The notes under the pieces were generated by a model. The model saw only the letters and a program-made list of their open reading frames with translations. It was not told where the DNA came from and made no database searches. The position numbers and the translations under genes are program-made. Shown here one piece after another: positions 32,240 to 43,985 of a stretch of 64,000 bases of DNA; the stretch's first letter is position 1, and each line of letters opens with the position of its first letter. This DNA comes from Benincasa hispida (taxonomy: Eukaryota > Streptophyta > Magnoliopsida > Cucurbitales > Cucurbitaceae): NCBI RefSeq assembly GCF_009727055.1, contig NC_052358.1:42025337-42089336 (forward strand), given 5' to 3'.

Positions 32240-34436
32240 TGTAACGACCCGACCCTCTAGAACTTAAGTTAGGCCGTTACTAAATACATGCATGCATGAA
32301 ACTCAAAACAACACTCGGTTATGGCGAAATAAATGCTAATTAAATAAGATAAGTTCAAAAAACTTTCATTAAATTCAAATACTAAATCAATAATAGGGAA
32401 TCCATAAATCATAAAGGATAATAAATAAATATGAAAAACGATTCTTCAAAGTAAGTTTTAAACATCAAAACTAAAAATTAAAAGAAACATAAAAAGAACT
32501 CTAAATCTCATGATGCAGAAGTGTAAAAACTAGTCCCAGTGGCTCGATCACGAATTCCGCTTGTCCATCGCTGGTGCATCTCTACCCTTACCTGAAACAA
32601 CAACATGAGAAAGAATAAGTATAAAATACTCAGTAAGTAACCCCACTACTAGGGTCAGGCTAGACATCTATGTCCTCTAGATACCTACCTCTAATGAAAC
32701 ATATAAACTGCTCTAGTCCTCATGGGACACATATGCACATGACACAAGAAGAAGACTGAGTCTTATCCTACTGTAGTTAAGTATGCCCACTACATCTGGT
32801 GAATCATGAAGGAGACACAAACTGGTGAATCCCGAAGGAAACAACAACTGGTGAATCCCGAAGGAAACAACAACTGGTGAATCCCGAAGGAAACACAAAC
32901 TAGTGAATCATGAAGGAGACACAAACTGGTGAATCCCGAAGGAGACACAAACTGGTGAATCGCGAAGGAGACACAAACTGGTGAATCCCGAAGGAGACAC
33001 AAACTGGTGAATCCCGAAGGAGACACAAACTGGTGAATCCCAAAGGAGACACAAACTGGTTGGTAATCCCAAAGAAACACAAACTGGTGGATCCCGAAGG
33101 AACACAAAATCTAATGGGCATCTAACTAATCAGTAAGGACATTTGCATAGTCTCAACATCAATAATCATCACTGTACGAATCTATGACATACATATAAAC
33201 CTTGGCTCTACAACATACACCATATACCTCAACATCATGGTTCTACAACATACATGTATACCTCAACATCATCAGATCAAATACAACCATGGAAGCACAT
33301 ACCATCTCATACTAGCATTCAAGTGTCTATGTGCATAAATACATGATTCGGATCTCGTAACAGAACAACTTTAATCTTGTTATACTATCAATCTTTCATG
33401 CTGTTATTCTACCCATAAACCTTCATTTAACTATAGCTATACCTCTAATGTCTGGCCCGTGGGCAGTTCTAGTGGTAAGATTATTTACCTTGGTATAGGT
33501 TGAATCAAAAAGCAATTGAATCTTTGTGAAATTCTTGAATCCTTAATCAAGCATAAGTGTTGGTCCAATTCGAAATCACCTTCCAAACTCCAATTTTAAG
33601 CCCAAAATATTAGCAAACCAAACTCTTCTTCATCTTGAATGAAATTCTTGAATCAACCCCCTAATCATAATTTTGAAATTAGGCTTACATGATTAAAGCT
33701 TGAATCAAATACATACTTCACTACCAATGTTCAATTATCCATATGTAGCTTCGTAAAAAAATCTACTTCCAAATGACTTTACCAACATTTCTCAACAACC
33801 AAAATTAATCCACAAGAGGGTTATCAAAGCATAAAACTTACCAAAACTCGCTAAAACGAACTCCAAACTTCACTGAACAATTCCTCAATACCTTCACAAA
33901 CTTGAATCCAAAATTGAAACACAATGGGTATCAATCAATTGATGCCAAAAGTAAATGAGTATTCAAGAATCAAACGAAAACAACCCAAATGGCAGAAATC
34001 TTACCCAAATCGATAGATCCAGTAACGGTAAAAGTGAACGACGCTTGAGCAATGGTGGACGGAGGTCATGAAGAAGAAACTGATGCGGGGCTTTGGGCGG
34101 CGTCGGACGAGCTCACGAACGTGAGGAAGAAAAGGGGGGTGGGGTTTGACTTTTTATAAAAAAAAACAATAGTAATAATAATAATAATAAAACAAATATA
34201 ATTATATTTAATTTGTTTCCGTTTTATACTATTAAATTCCTTTCCGTTTCAAAAGAAAATTAATTCCTACCATTAATTTCCAATTTGAATAATTTCACAC
34301 CAACAATTAAATTCCCGCACTTACACTTGAAGTCCAATTTTCCAAAAATGCCCTCTAACTAATAACAATTACTGAAATTTCAAATAATAAAGTTACTGAA
34401 ATTACATTATTACTAAAAAATGTGCGGGGTGTTACA
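32240..34436 (-). repeat. 5' LTR of the chromovirus
   Basis: 2197 bp, 78 bp longer than the other LTR, equal to three extra 26-bp units. Same TGTAAC/GTTACA ends and the same order of landmarks (GCATCTCTACCCTTACCTG, TACTCAGTAAGTAACCCCAC, CCCGTGGGCAGTTC). Confidence 0.9.
32799..33111. repeat. 26-bp minisatellite, about 12 copies, in right chromovirus LTR
   Basis: Same unit as the array in the left LTR. Copies 2-3 carry a GGAAACAACAAC variant and the last two have indels (28 and 25 bases). The count of about 12 against 9 accounts for the LTR length difference. Confidence 0.92.
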
Positions 34437-34790
34437 GAGTTGTTCCAAATCCCATGTTACAACCTCCGAGGGGATAGTCGCCGTAACACAACTAGCGTAT
34501 GTCACCTAAAAACGACAAGCTGGCACAACATAGGAATCTTACGATCCAAACTAATGGAAGAGACTACAGGACATGTTGACACACATCCTTTCACCCACTT
34601 ACAATGAACTCCTTTCCCTATTCACGTTGCTATTGACCCATGCAAACATTTTCCGAAAGGAGTAGTCGAGGTAAAATCGACATGAAGCCGAGCATGGATC
34701 TCATGGTGTGAACTCTTAAGGACGTGAGAGCTAAGAACAACATATCGTATATGTTATTAATCTCCCAACTGAAGTATTTTCTTTGTTTTT
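34437..34790 (-). other. Copia B2 leader, second part
   Basis: Continues the leader broken at 26849: blocks like GAGACTACAGGACATGTTGACACA and CACTTACAATGAACTCC parallel 40195-40260 and 9590-9640. Near 34770 (TCTCCCAACTGAAGTATTTTCTT) the leader homology fades. Confidence 0.7.
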
Positions 34791-35221
34791 GGTAAATATT
34801 TACTTAGGTATATTTCGGCTAATAAACATCATAAGTTTTCTCCAACTTTTAACTTTTACATTAGGGTTTGAGAATTTTTACTTTTGAAGAACTCTTCAAA
34901 TCTTCAAATCCAGCTCGAAATTATTCTTCAAAAAATTATAGACCACTACTTGATCTTCTCTACTACTCTCTAAGATCTTAGATTGGGTGGTGGAACCCAA
35001 AATGAGTTGGAATTGAAGGGAATTCTAATTGAGAAAGACTAGTTTTTGTGTTCTTTAAGTTGAACATTTCTTCAACAAAAACTCAATTGCATGTCTTTTC
35101 TCTCAGCACAAATTGGCTTGGTTTTGTTCACCTCTCTCATGCAATCTGATTGCATCAAATTTTGAGATCAAGTAGGTTAAAATTAAAGTAGGAATTGAAT
35201 GTTCAAAGTGGGAATAACCTT
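34791..35221 (-). repeat. LTR-like fragment, copy of 1848-2185
   Basis: 34863-35219 matches 1848-2185 with the same orientation relative to the plus strand. This copy has an extra roughly 50-bp piece (TACTACTCTCTAAGATCTTAG...) absent from the other, which lies next to a copia-type LTR remnant. Probably a fragment of the LTR of another copia subfamily. Confidence 0.6.
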
Positions 35222-35366
35222 TTTGTTCCTTGGTTTTCATCAAGGATTGGAAAGTTTGCAATCCTATTCATAATAGCATTGCTATCGAACTGCAGGAAAC
35301 TTTCAGGTAAAGATTTCAGTATGAAGCTAACTTGACTGGCTTTATCGATTACAGACCCATTAAGTG
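35222..35366 (-). pseudogene. Copia gag fragment
   Basis: About 145 bp matching 39080-39255 (blocks TTCATCAAGGATTGGAAAG, CTGCAGGAAACTTTCAGGTAAAG). It encodes the LPESFLQF to LMKSKE region of Gag in decayed form. Internal 30-40 bases are lost relative to the other copy. Confidence 0.75.
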
Positions 35367-35523
35367 GGAGAAAAATGGGGTATATGATACTTCATTTTTC
35401 TTTTTGTACGTTTCTCCCTTAAAGTTCACACCGTGAGATCTATACTCGACCTTGAGGCATCTTTGCTTGTGTCCCCCTATGTGTGCTGTTTGTATAGGTC
35501 AATATCAAGGTGAATGGAGAGAG
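35367..35523 (+). other. Inverted piece of copia leader
   Basis: The sequence is the reverse complement of 40240-40415 (GTGGGAGAAAAATG...ATATGATACTTC, TTTGCTTGTGTCCCC, GGTCAATATCAAGGTGAATG), while both neighbours are in the normal minus orientation. See the findings. Confidence 0.8.
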
Positions 35524-37132
35524 TATTTATAGTAAGTGACTGTTTAAATTTTCCCATTGATGAATTCCTCATACGGCTAATTATTTTACTAAGTGATTGT
35601 TTAAATTTGCCCAAAAGTGACACTTACTTTGGATAGTTAAGCAACTTTGATTAATGTCATTAAACATTTTAATAAACTCTAATTAATAATTGCATGCTTT
35701 TAGCAAATCTATCTAATTTACCTTTCTAGATCAGTTCCCAGGTAGGAGTGTTCCGTTTTCGTCAACTTAAATACCCCAGCTTGGACAAAACTAGTCTTAG
35801 ACAAAATGTCCCTTATAGATATGTTTGCTACAAATTTAATCTTTTAATTAAAACCAATTTAATCCTATTAAACTATTTAAAAGATTGAACTAATTTCTAA
35901 TCTCATTAGAAATTTTGTGATCTTAGGTCTAAGTGAATCATATTTTAAAACTATTTTAAAAAATGATTTTAACCTAAGGTTTGCATGCAATTCTGAATTA
36001 TTGATTTTAATTTCTAATTTCATTTAATTATAACTTTTATAAAAGCAATGAAATAAATCAAAACCAATTATTTTATGTTAAAGCATACTTAGGTAAATTA
36101 TAACAATTATAAAATAACCTAAACTAGTGACATGCTTCATGCAATTCCATTTCATTACTTAACATACATAACACTTATATATATACTAAAGTAATAAAAA
36201 TTAATAACATACAGACTTCCATACATTCAAACTATATATTATAACACTTATAATATAAATGATGCATGGCTATGTTATTAATGCATGCAAACATATATTA
36301 TTACACTAATATTATATGATGCTTGAGCATGCTATAAAATAAATCATGTAACTGTATATTATAACATTTATAATATAAATGATGCATGAATAATGCATAA
36401 CCTATGGTAGGATTTTACTATATGGCATACATTATGACATATAATTATATAAATTAAACCATACATTATATGCATAATTTAATCGGGATTGGATTCCTAA
36501 ACAATTAATTAAATTAATATAACACATATTAATTTAATTAATTAAAAAACAGCTAACTATTACAAATTAATAGCTTAACCAATTCAAAACAAGCAAACTG
36601 GACCTTGAACCACACGAGTTGGACTGCCTAGCACCCGAACCACCCTCGAACTACTCGAACCCAGCGAATTGAATGCGAACTAGCTAAGCCACAAATCGAA
36701 CCGCGTGCGAACTAGTCGATTCTTTCTGTCTCAAAGCGTTGCACACGGTGACCTAGAATTGCAACGCTATGGAAAGACCATCCTGTTCCACCTTTCGCAA
36801 CGTTGCAATGCTATTGTACGGTTGTGAATTCCTTTGATTTTCCTCCGATTTTGGCCTCATTTTCTCCAGAAAAACATTGGGAACAACACGAGTGACTCAA
36901 GACTAAAGAATTACAGACTCTTTAACAATTTATGCCAAAAAAACAAAGGGTCCTTACAAACCAATTTTGTAAAATAAAGTTGTAAAAACTAAAAGGATCA
37001 AATCTCGAAACATCCAAAAATTGAAACCATTCACATTCAATGCAATTCATCGATATGAAAAAAATACAGAATGTAACCCACCAATTCTGTAATATCAATT
37101 CTAGAACAATAAAATTTGGGACCAAAACCATC
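35524..37132 (-). other. Copia leader with PBS-proximal part
   Basis: Noncoding, same orientation and order as 9840-11383 and 40430-41080. Near 36590-36900 it contains a CGAACTAG/GAACCGC-rich stretch instead of the CGATCG motif cluster seen in internal 1. No gene seen; the frame 37173-36922 is not conserved. Confidence 0.7.
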
Positions 37133-37144
37133 GCTCTGATACTA
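37133..37144 (-). promoter_or_regulatory. Primer-binding site beside LTR5
   Basis: The minus strand reads TAGTATCAGAGC, one mismatch from the tRNA-iMet complement TGGTATCAGAGC, two bases from the LTR5 edge. Confidence 0.8.
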
Positions 37145-37146
37145 AT

Positions 37147-39058
37147 TGAAGGAACGGTAAAGTTTTGTTGCATAAGCGGGGATCGTTCTCAGTTTTATTT
37201 TCACATAATAGAAAACTTACAAAACTGAAATATGCATTATTTCAGATACTATAGCATGCAATAGAAGGGGAAAATAAATTAGGATTTTAAGAAAATACTT
37301 ATCCTTGAAGAATTGGAACCTTCTTCACGAATTTCCCCTCCACGAACGATCACGAATAAAAAAACAAGATGGCCACCACCACAAGATTTTCTTCTGTATT
37401 CTCTTTAGGGTGAGAATAAGAGCAAGAGTTATGGGCTTTGTTCTTAACTTTGATAAAGGTGAGGGAGAATACATTCTTGAGAGAATTTTAGTAGAGATCT
37501 TCACATATACATCCAGAGTGTCTACGTGAACCATAAGGGAGAAGGAAGAAGAAGATCGCATAACTCTCTCTACCTCATCCCACGATTCATAAGAGAAAAC
37601 ATGGGAGGGAAGTTATTTTTAATAACTCTCTCCCTTTTAATTTAAATTTAAATTAAATTGAATTTTAATTTAAATAATAAAATATCTAATGTGTTATATC
37701 AAATATAACACATAATATATGGTTAATATCATATCAAATATAATATAACCTATAATTTATGATACTCTCAATAATCTATGATATTTGATATAAATAAACT
37801 TTATATTAAATACATTCGTACGAATCGAATTCATATAATTAATATTTGAATCATATTTAAATATGTATATTCTCTCAATAAACTTTATATTATAATGTAT
37901 CACATACATTATGTTAATTATATCATATACAATTAATTTAAATAAATTATATCATGTATAATTAATCCCTCAATTAATTTGAATAATTCAAATTAACCTA
38001 AAATTAATTTAATTGTCAATAATCCCAGTTGAGCTACAGAGGAAACCTTATGGACCTATAGATTGAAGCTCCAATGGCACTTGAATAAATAATTAAATTA
38101 CTCGACATCCATTAACTGTCGGTCACTCCACTAAACATCGACAGTTGTACTCTTCCCATTACAGATATATTTCTGTGTCCATTGGATATAACCAGTCAAT
38201 AGTGCAATGACCCTTCGCAAATTGCTCGTAAGTACAGTTGGGCCAAAATTACCTTTTTGCCTCTATAGTTACATCTAACTTCTTAATTACCACTAATCCC
38301 TCTAATGAACAATAAGTTATAGTCCAACTATGACCAAACCCCTCTGGGTCAAGAGAGGGTGGCACCATATTGTTCAAGCCCTGGAATCAGTCTTTAAGGT
38401 AGCAATTTATCTACTTACCCAGACGTTAGGGAAGGAGTGAATTCCGTCTTGTGTAGCTGTGTTCCCAACTTCCTAATCAGACAAATCACGAAAATGGTAG
38501 GCTTATTAAGTCGGCGATTTGGACACTCTTACCTATACAAATTAAATGACTACCTTCATAGTAGGTGTTCACAACTCACTTAGGATTCAAGTCATGTCAC
38601 CTATGGTCATCTTAGTGAAATGTAAGTCTCTATTCTGAAGTGTTATATAATGAGACTAGTCATTTTATGATTCGGTCTTATACAAACTCCTTTGTATAGA
38701 ACACCCCCGCTCACATGTCTCTACATGAATGATCAGGATAAAATCATTTATAGCACTTTACAATGATTATAACATCTATAAAATAGGTCTTATTTGTAGT
38801 ATTACCAGGATAAGGTACCTAGATTTATCCATCTACTACAGACCATTTAGGCTATCACTTCAAACATGATCCACCTGTATGTCTCTACATACATGTTTAA
38901 GCTACAAAAGGTTACCTTGGATGTTAGTTTATTGGTTTATAGGTTAATGCTACTAAATTTCAAATAAAACATCTCATATTTTATTAAATAAATAAAATGT
39001 TTGTACATTACAATTACAAACTATAGGACCCACGAGATTTAGGGTATCAACCCCAACA
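37147..39058 (-). repeat. LTR5, shared copia LTR
   Basis: 1912 bp with the edges TGAAGGAAC (plus strand, left) and CCCCAACA (right; TGTTGGGG on the minus strand). It carries the family landmarks (ATATATTTCTGTGTCCATTGGATATAACC, TGAACAATAAGTTATAGTCC, GATCCACCTGTATG) but is diverged from LTR1-4. A PBS and leader follow on its left and a gag gene abuts its right edge, so again one LTR joins two internal pieces. Confidence 0.85.
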
Positions 39059-39705
39059 GAAGCAACATTTGCCTTAACCTTCTGTTCCTTGGATTTCATC
39101 AAGGATTGGAAAGTCTGTAGCTCATTGAGTAAAGTGGTCAGGTTGTAGTCAATTCTGTTCATAACAACATTGCTACAGAACTGCAGGAAACTTTCAGGTA
39201 AAGATTGCAGTATAAAGCTAACCTGACTGGCTTCATTGATGACAAACTCATTCATCTCTGTCACGTTAAAGTGGACCATCATGTTGAAAACATGTTCTCT
39301 AACATATGCCCCCTCTTGAATACAGACATTGAAGATGTTTTTCAGAGCATCATGCCTGAGTTGTGCGAACGGTTGTCTGTACATCCCTCGAAGGGACTCA
39401 ATGATCTCACGGATAGTGATCATGGGCTCATGCTTCTTAGACAAGGCTTTAGAAAGGCTTGCTAAGATATACTTTTGGGCCTTCTCATTTGCCTGTATCC
39501 AATGCTCTTATGCCTTCCAAATTTTTTGAGAAGCATTTTGAGTAGGAACAAGAGGACAATCCTCCATAAGGGCAAATCTCAAGTCATCAATGATTAAAAT
39601 CGTATTGATTATCTTTTTCCATGTTGCGTAATTTTCGCTAGTAAGTTTGTCAGTGGCGAGTAAGTTTAATGTTGCGGAAGTCATTATGAAAATTTTATGT
39701 AACAT
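39059..39705 (-). pseudogene. Copia gag fused directly to LTR5
   Basis: The minus strand from 39705 encodes LNLLATDKLTSENYATWKK and TILIIDDLRFALMEDCP; after a stop it continues in the frame 39444 down with SLRGMYRQPFAQLRHDALK, REHVFNMMVHFNVTEMNE, QVSFILQSLPESFLQF and TTLLNELQTFQSLMKSKE. At KANVAS the frame enters LTR5 directly. Zinc knuckle, protease, integrase, RT, RNase H and PPT are all deleted. One of the longest gag stretches in the window. Confidence 0.87.
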
Positions 39706-41084
39706 ACAATTTATTTATATTCATATTCAAGCATTTGAAAAACCAATCAAATTTAGCAAAATAATATAATGCACACCATGTGACATCTATTTTGCAATGA
39801 TGTTCAGTGAGATAGGGTAAAAGCTATTATAAGATGATCAGGTACCCCTTCACTCAAATGAGACCATCTCAACAAATATACAGAAACTGTTAACTTAACA
39901 TTTTCTTGTAAGTGTTAACTGCTAACTGCTTAACATACTCCTTCTTACTATAAATATCAGTCACCATTGTTCGGTCCATAAATTGTTAACTTGCTTAACA
40001 TTTGCTTATAAGTGTAATCCCTTATTTTAGATTCTAGAGTTCTGCCTCAATGAGCCTATGTAGGAAAAAACTGATTGGGGAAATACCTGAACCAATCCTA
40101 TCCAATTCTGGAGTTTGAGTAAAAGTCATGCAAATGTCATCCGTAGGGAGACACAAGCAAAGGTGCCTCGAGGCTAAGCATGAAAATTTACTACAAACTA
40201 ATGAGAGAGACCAAGGGATGTGTTGACACATGTCCCGCTCCCACTTATTATAAATACTCTATTCATTCACCTTAGTATTGACCTATACAAACACCACCCA
40301 TAGAAGGATACAAGCAAAGGTGCCTTGAGGCCGAGTATAGATCTGATGATGTGAACTTATAGGGAGACACGTGAAAAAGGAAAAATGAAGTATCATATAC
40401 CACATTTTTCTCCCACTGAGTGTTTTACCTAGGGTTAATTTAAATTAGAAAAATACGGCTAATTATTTTACTAAGTGATTGTTTAAATTTTCCCAAAAGT
40501 AACACTTACTTTGGATAGTTAAACAACTTTGATTAATGTTCATTAAACACTTTAATAAACCTTAATCAATAATCGCATGCTTGTAGCAAATCTATGTAAT
40601 TTACATTTCTAGGTCAATTCCCAGGTAGAGGTATTCTATTTCCGTCAACTTAAATACTCCTGCCTAGACAGAACTAGCCTTAGACAAAAGGTCTCCTATA
40701 AATACATATGCTACAAATTTAATCTTTTAATTAAAACCAATTTAATCCTTTTAAACGATTAAAAGATTAAACTTATTTCTAATCTCATTATAAATGTGAT
40801 CTTAGGTCTATGTGAATCATATTTTAAAACTATTTTAAAAAATGATTTTAACCTAAGGTTTGCATGCAATTATGAATTGTTGATTTTAATTTCTAATTTC
40901 ATTTAATTATAACTTTTATAAAAGAAATGAAATAAATTAAAGCCAATTATTGTATATGAAAGCATACTTAAGTAAATTATAACAATTATAAAATGACCTA
41001 AAGTATTGACATGCTTCATGCAATTCCATTTCATTACTTAACATACATAACACTTATATACTAAAGTAATGAAATAATTACTAA
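39706..41084 (-). other. Copia leader upstream of the LTR5 gag
   Basis: Noncoding, parallels 35524-36200 and 9130-10400. It stops near 41085, where plus-strand copia C gag sequence begins, so its PBS and 5' LTR are missing. Confidence 0.7.
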
Positions 41085-41570
41085 ACGATGATTTTAATAA
41101 ATCAACATGGAAATTGGATATACTAGCAAACGATGATTTGAAATTTGTTTTAACTAAGGCATGCCCTTAATCTCCTTGTTCTTCTGCAGACCAAAAGAGT
41201 TAGTATGCATATGACAGATGGATTAAGGCTAATGAAAAAGCCCGGAACATTATTCTGGCAAATATATCTGATATACTAGCTAAGAAATTTGAGAACATGG
41301 CTTCTGCTCTAGAAATTGTGAGTGTCATAGACGAAGAAACAAAGATAGCACAACAAAGTAAATATCATTTGCTTGTGAATGAGACATGTTTAGTGGAAAA
41401 TGATAAAAAGACCTAGATAATTGATTTAGGTGCCACTAATCATATCCGTGCTTTCGCTCAAGAAACTAGTTCTTGGAGACAGCTTACTAAAGGCGAAGCA
41501 ACCTTTAAGGTAAGGACCGAGGAGGTTGCTTTAGCTAAAGCAATAGGAGATATGAAGTTATTTATTAGAG
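41085..41570 (+). pseudogene. Copia C short gag and protease start
   Basis: Decayed gag N-terminus (LDILANDDLKFVLTKACP, then NIILANISDILAKKFENM) passes directly to DEETKIAQQSKY and the protease site, which reads IIDLGATNHI, so the D-S-G triad has become D-L-G. TAG and TAA stops interrupt. No zinc knuckle is present, as in B2. Confidence 0.8.
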
Positions 41571-42880
41571 ATGGATACATTTTACTTGAAAAGGAATTTA
41601 ATTTCTGTCTCGTGTTTGCTAGAACATAATTATAAAGCTTCTTTTGAAAATAATAAAGTGTTCATTATATCAAAAGGAATTAAAACTTATTCAGCAAAAT
41701 TGGAAAATAACTTATACGTGTTAAAACCAACTGAGGTAAAAGCTATTTTGAATATGGAGATGTTTAAAACAGTTGAAACTCATAATAAGAAAAGAAAATT
41801 TTCTCCAACTGCCTATCTTTGGCACCTAAGACTAGGTCACATTAATCTCAATAGAATTGAGAGATTGGTTAAAAGTGGACTTCTAAACTAGTTAGAAGAT
41901 AGCTCCTTACCACCATATGAATCTTGTCTTAAGAGTAAGATGACCAAAAAGATCTTTTACTAGAAAAGGTCTTAGAGCCGAAGAACCTTTAGAGCTCATA
42001 CATTCAAACCTTTATGGTCCGATGAATGTTAAAGTGAGAGGAGGGTATGAATATTTCATCAGCTTCATCGATGATTATTCAAGATATGGCTACACTTACC
42101 TAATGCATTATAAGTCCGAAACACTTCAATAGTTCAAGGAATATAAGACAGAAGCTGAGAACAAATTAGGTAAAAAGATTAAAACACTTTGATCAGATCG
42201 AGGTGGTGAGTATATGGACTTAAAATTTCAGGTCTATTTGATAGAACACAGAATTCGATCACAACTCACAGTACCTGGCACACCTCAACAAAATAGTGTT
42301 GCAGAAAGGAAAAATAGAACCCTGTTAGACATGGTTCATTCTATGATGAGTTATGCTCGGTTACCTAGTTCTTTTTGGGGTCATGCAGTAGAGACTGTGG
42401 TATATATATTGAACTTGGTTCCCTTGAAAAGTGTTTCAGAAACACCGTACGAGTTCTGGAGAGGACATAAAGGTATTTTACGTCACTTCAGGATTTAGGG
42501 ATGTCCGACACATGTGTTGGTGCAAAATCCAAATAAACTTGAACGCCGTTCAAAAGTACATCTATTTGTAGGCTATCCTAAAGAGAAAAAAAGTGGTTAC
42601 TTTTATGATCCTCTGGAAGATAAAGTATTTGTGTCGACAAATGCAACATACCTTGAGGAAGACCACATGAAAAATCATCAACCTCGTAGTAAGCTAGTAT
42701 TAAGTGAGATGTCAAGAGAAACTACAGATAAATCAACAAGAGTTGTTGATTGAGTCGGTCCTTCAACAAGAGTTGTTGTTGAAACTAGTATTTCACATTC
42801 TTCTCAAGAGTTGAGAATGGCTCGACATAGTGGGAATGTTGTGCAACAACCTAACCGGTGGGTTTAACTAAAACTCAGAT
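41571..42880 (+). pseudogene. Copia C protease end and integrase
   Basis: 41571-41891 holds YLWHLRLGHINLNRIERLV (zinc zone). A stop follows; the cysteine block and the first catalytic aspartate region continue in broken frame. 42214-42498 has GTPQQNSVAERKNRTLLDMV (catalytic glutamate). 42514-42753 has HLFVGYPKEKKSGYFYDP and VFVSTNATYLEEDH. Stops at 41889, 42133, 42190 and 42496 mark decay. Confidence 0.87.
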
Positions 42881-43985
42881 CATCATACTTGATGATGGAT
42901 TAGAGGATCCATCGACTGTCAAACAAGCAATGAAGATGTGGATAAAGACTAGAGAATAAAAGCCATGGACCTCAAAATAGAGTCAATGTAAATCAATTCA
43001 GTTTGGGATCTTGTAGATCAACCAGAAAGGGTAAAACTCATTGGTTGCAAGTGGATCTACAAGAGAAAGCGAGATCAAGCTAGTAAGGTACAAACCTACA
43101 AAGCTAGACTCGTGGCAAAAAGGTTTGCCCAAAGAGAGGGGCTAGACTATGAAGAAACCTTCTATTTAGTTACCATGATCAAGTCTATTAGGATACTTTT
43201 AACCATTGCCGATTTTTATGCTTACGAAATCTGGCAAATGGATGTCAAGACAGCTTTTTTGAATGACTATCTTGAAGAGAGTATCTATATGTCTTAACCA
43301 AAGGGGTTTATTGAACAGAGTCAAGGGCAAAAGGTTTCCAAGCTTAATAGATCCATTTATAGGTTAAAACAAGTGTCTCGATCCTGAAATATGAGATTTG
43401 ACACTGTGATCAAATCTTATGGTTTTGAACAGAACATTGACGAACCTTGTATTTACAAGAAAGTTGTCAACAAAACTGTAGCTTTTCTAGTTTTATATGT
43501 TGATGATAATCTACTCATAGTAAATGAAGTAGAATTTCTAGCTGACGTTAAGAGATGGCTTGCTACACAAGTCCAAATGAAATATTTGGGAGAAGCACAG
43601 TATGTTCTTGGGATCCAAATAGTTCGGAATCACAAGGACAAAACTTTAGCATTATCTCAAACATCTTATATAGACAAGATGTTGTCTACATATAACATGC
43701 AGAATTCCAAGAAAGGTATGTTACCTTTTAGGCACAAAATTCGTTTGTCTAAGAAACAATGTCCTAAGACACCTCAAGAGGTTGAGATTATGAAATGAAT
43801 TCCATATGCATTAGCTATAGGGAGTTTAGTGTATGCCATGTTGTGTACTCATTCTGACATATGCTATGCAGTTGGAATCATCAGCAGATATCAGTCAATT
43901 CATGGATATGATCATTGGACTACAGTTAAAAACATCCTCGAGTATCTTTGAAGAACGAGAGACTATATGCTCGTGTACGATGCAA
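42881..43985 (+). pseudogene. Copia C reverse transcriptase
   Basis: Blocks: GCKWIYKRKRDQASKVQTYK near 43045, ETFYLVTMIKSIRILLTIADF, WQMDVKTAFLNDYLEESIYM, then the frame 43391-43798 with FLVLYVDDNLLIVNEVEF (YVDD intact), QYVLGIQIVRNHKDK and LLPF-type block LPFRHKIRLSKKQCPKTPQE. Stops near 43297, 43387 and 43796. Confidence 0.88.

Larger units (their letters stand above)
26850..34436 (-). mobile_element. Chromovirus-type Ty3/gypsy element, internally deleted
   Basis: 7587 bp with two LTRs (26850-28968 and 32240-34436), both bounded TGTAAC...GTTACA, and a perfect 5-bp TSD GAGTT (26845-26849 and 34437-34441). The PBS lies beside the right LTR and the PPT beside the left LTR, so it is on the minus strand. 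The only recognisable coding is integrase plus a C-terminal chromodomain; gag, protease and RT-RNase H are not found, so it could not move on its own. Confidence 0.92.
17348..34790 (-). mobile_element. Copia element B2, split by CACTA and chromovirus insertions
   Basis: The minus-strand copia sequence is distributed as 17348-18853 (RT and integrase C-terminus), 25142-26849 (integrase core, protease, gag, leader start) and 34437-about 34790 (leader). The pieces join in register when the CACTA (TSD AGT) and chromovirus (TSD GAGTT) insertions are removed. RNase H, the 3' LTR, the PBS and the 5' LTR are absent. It is a diverged relative of the 2882-16265 family and close to copia C at 41085-44312. 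Confidence 0.85.
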
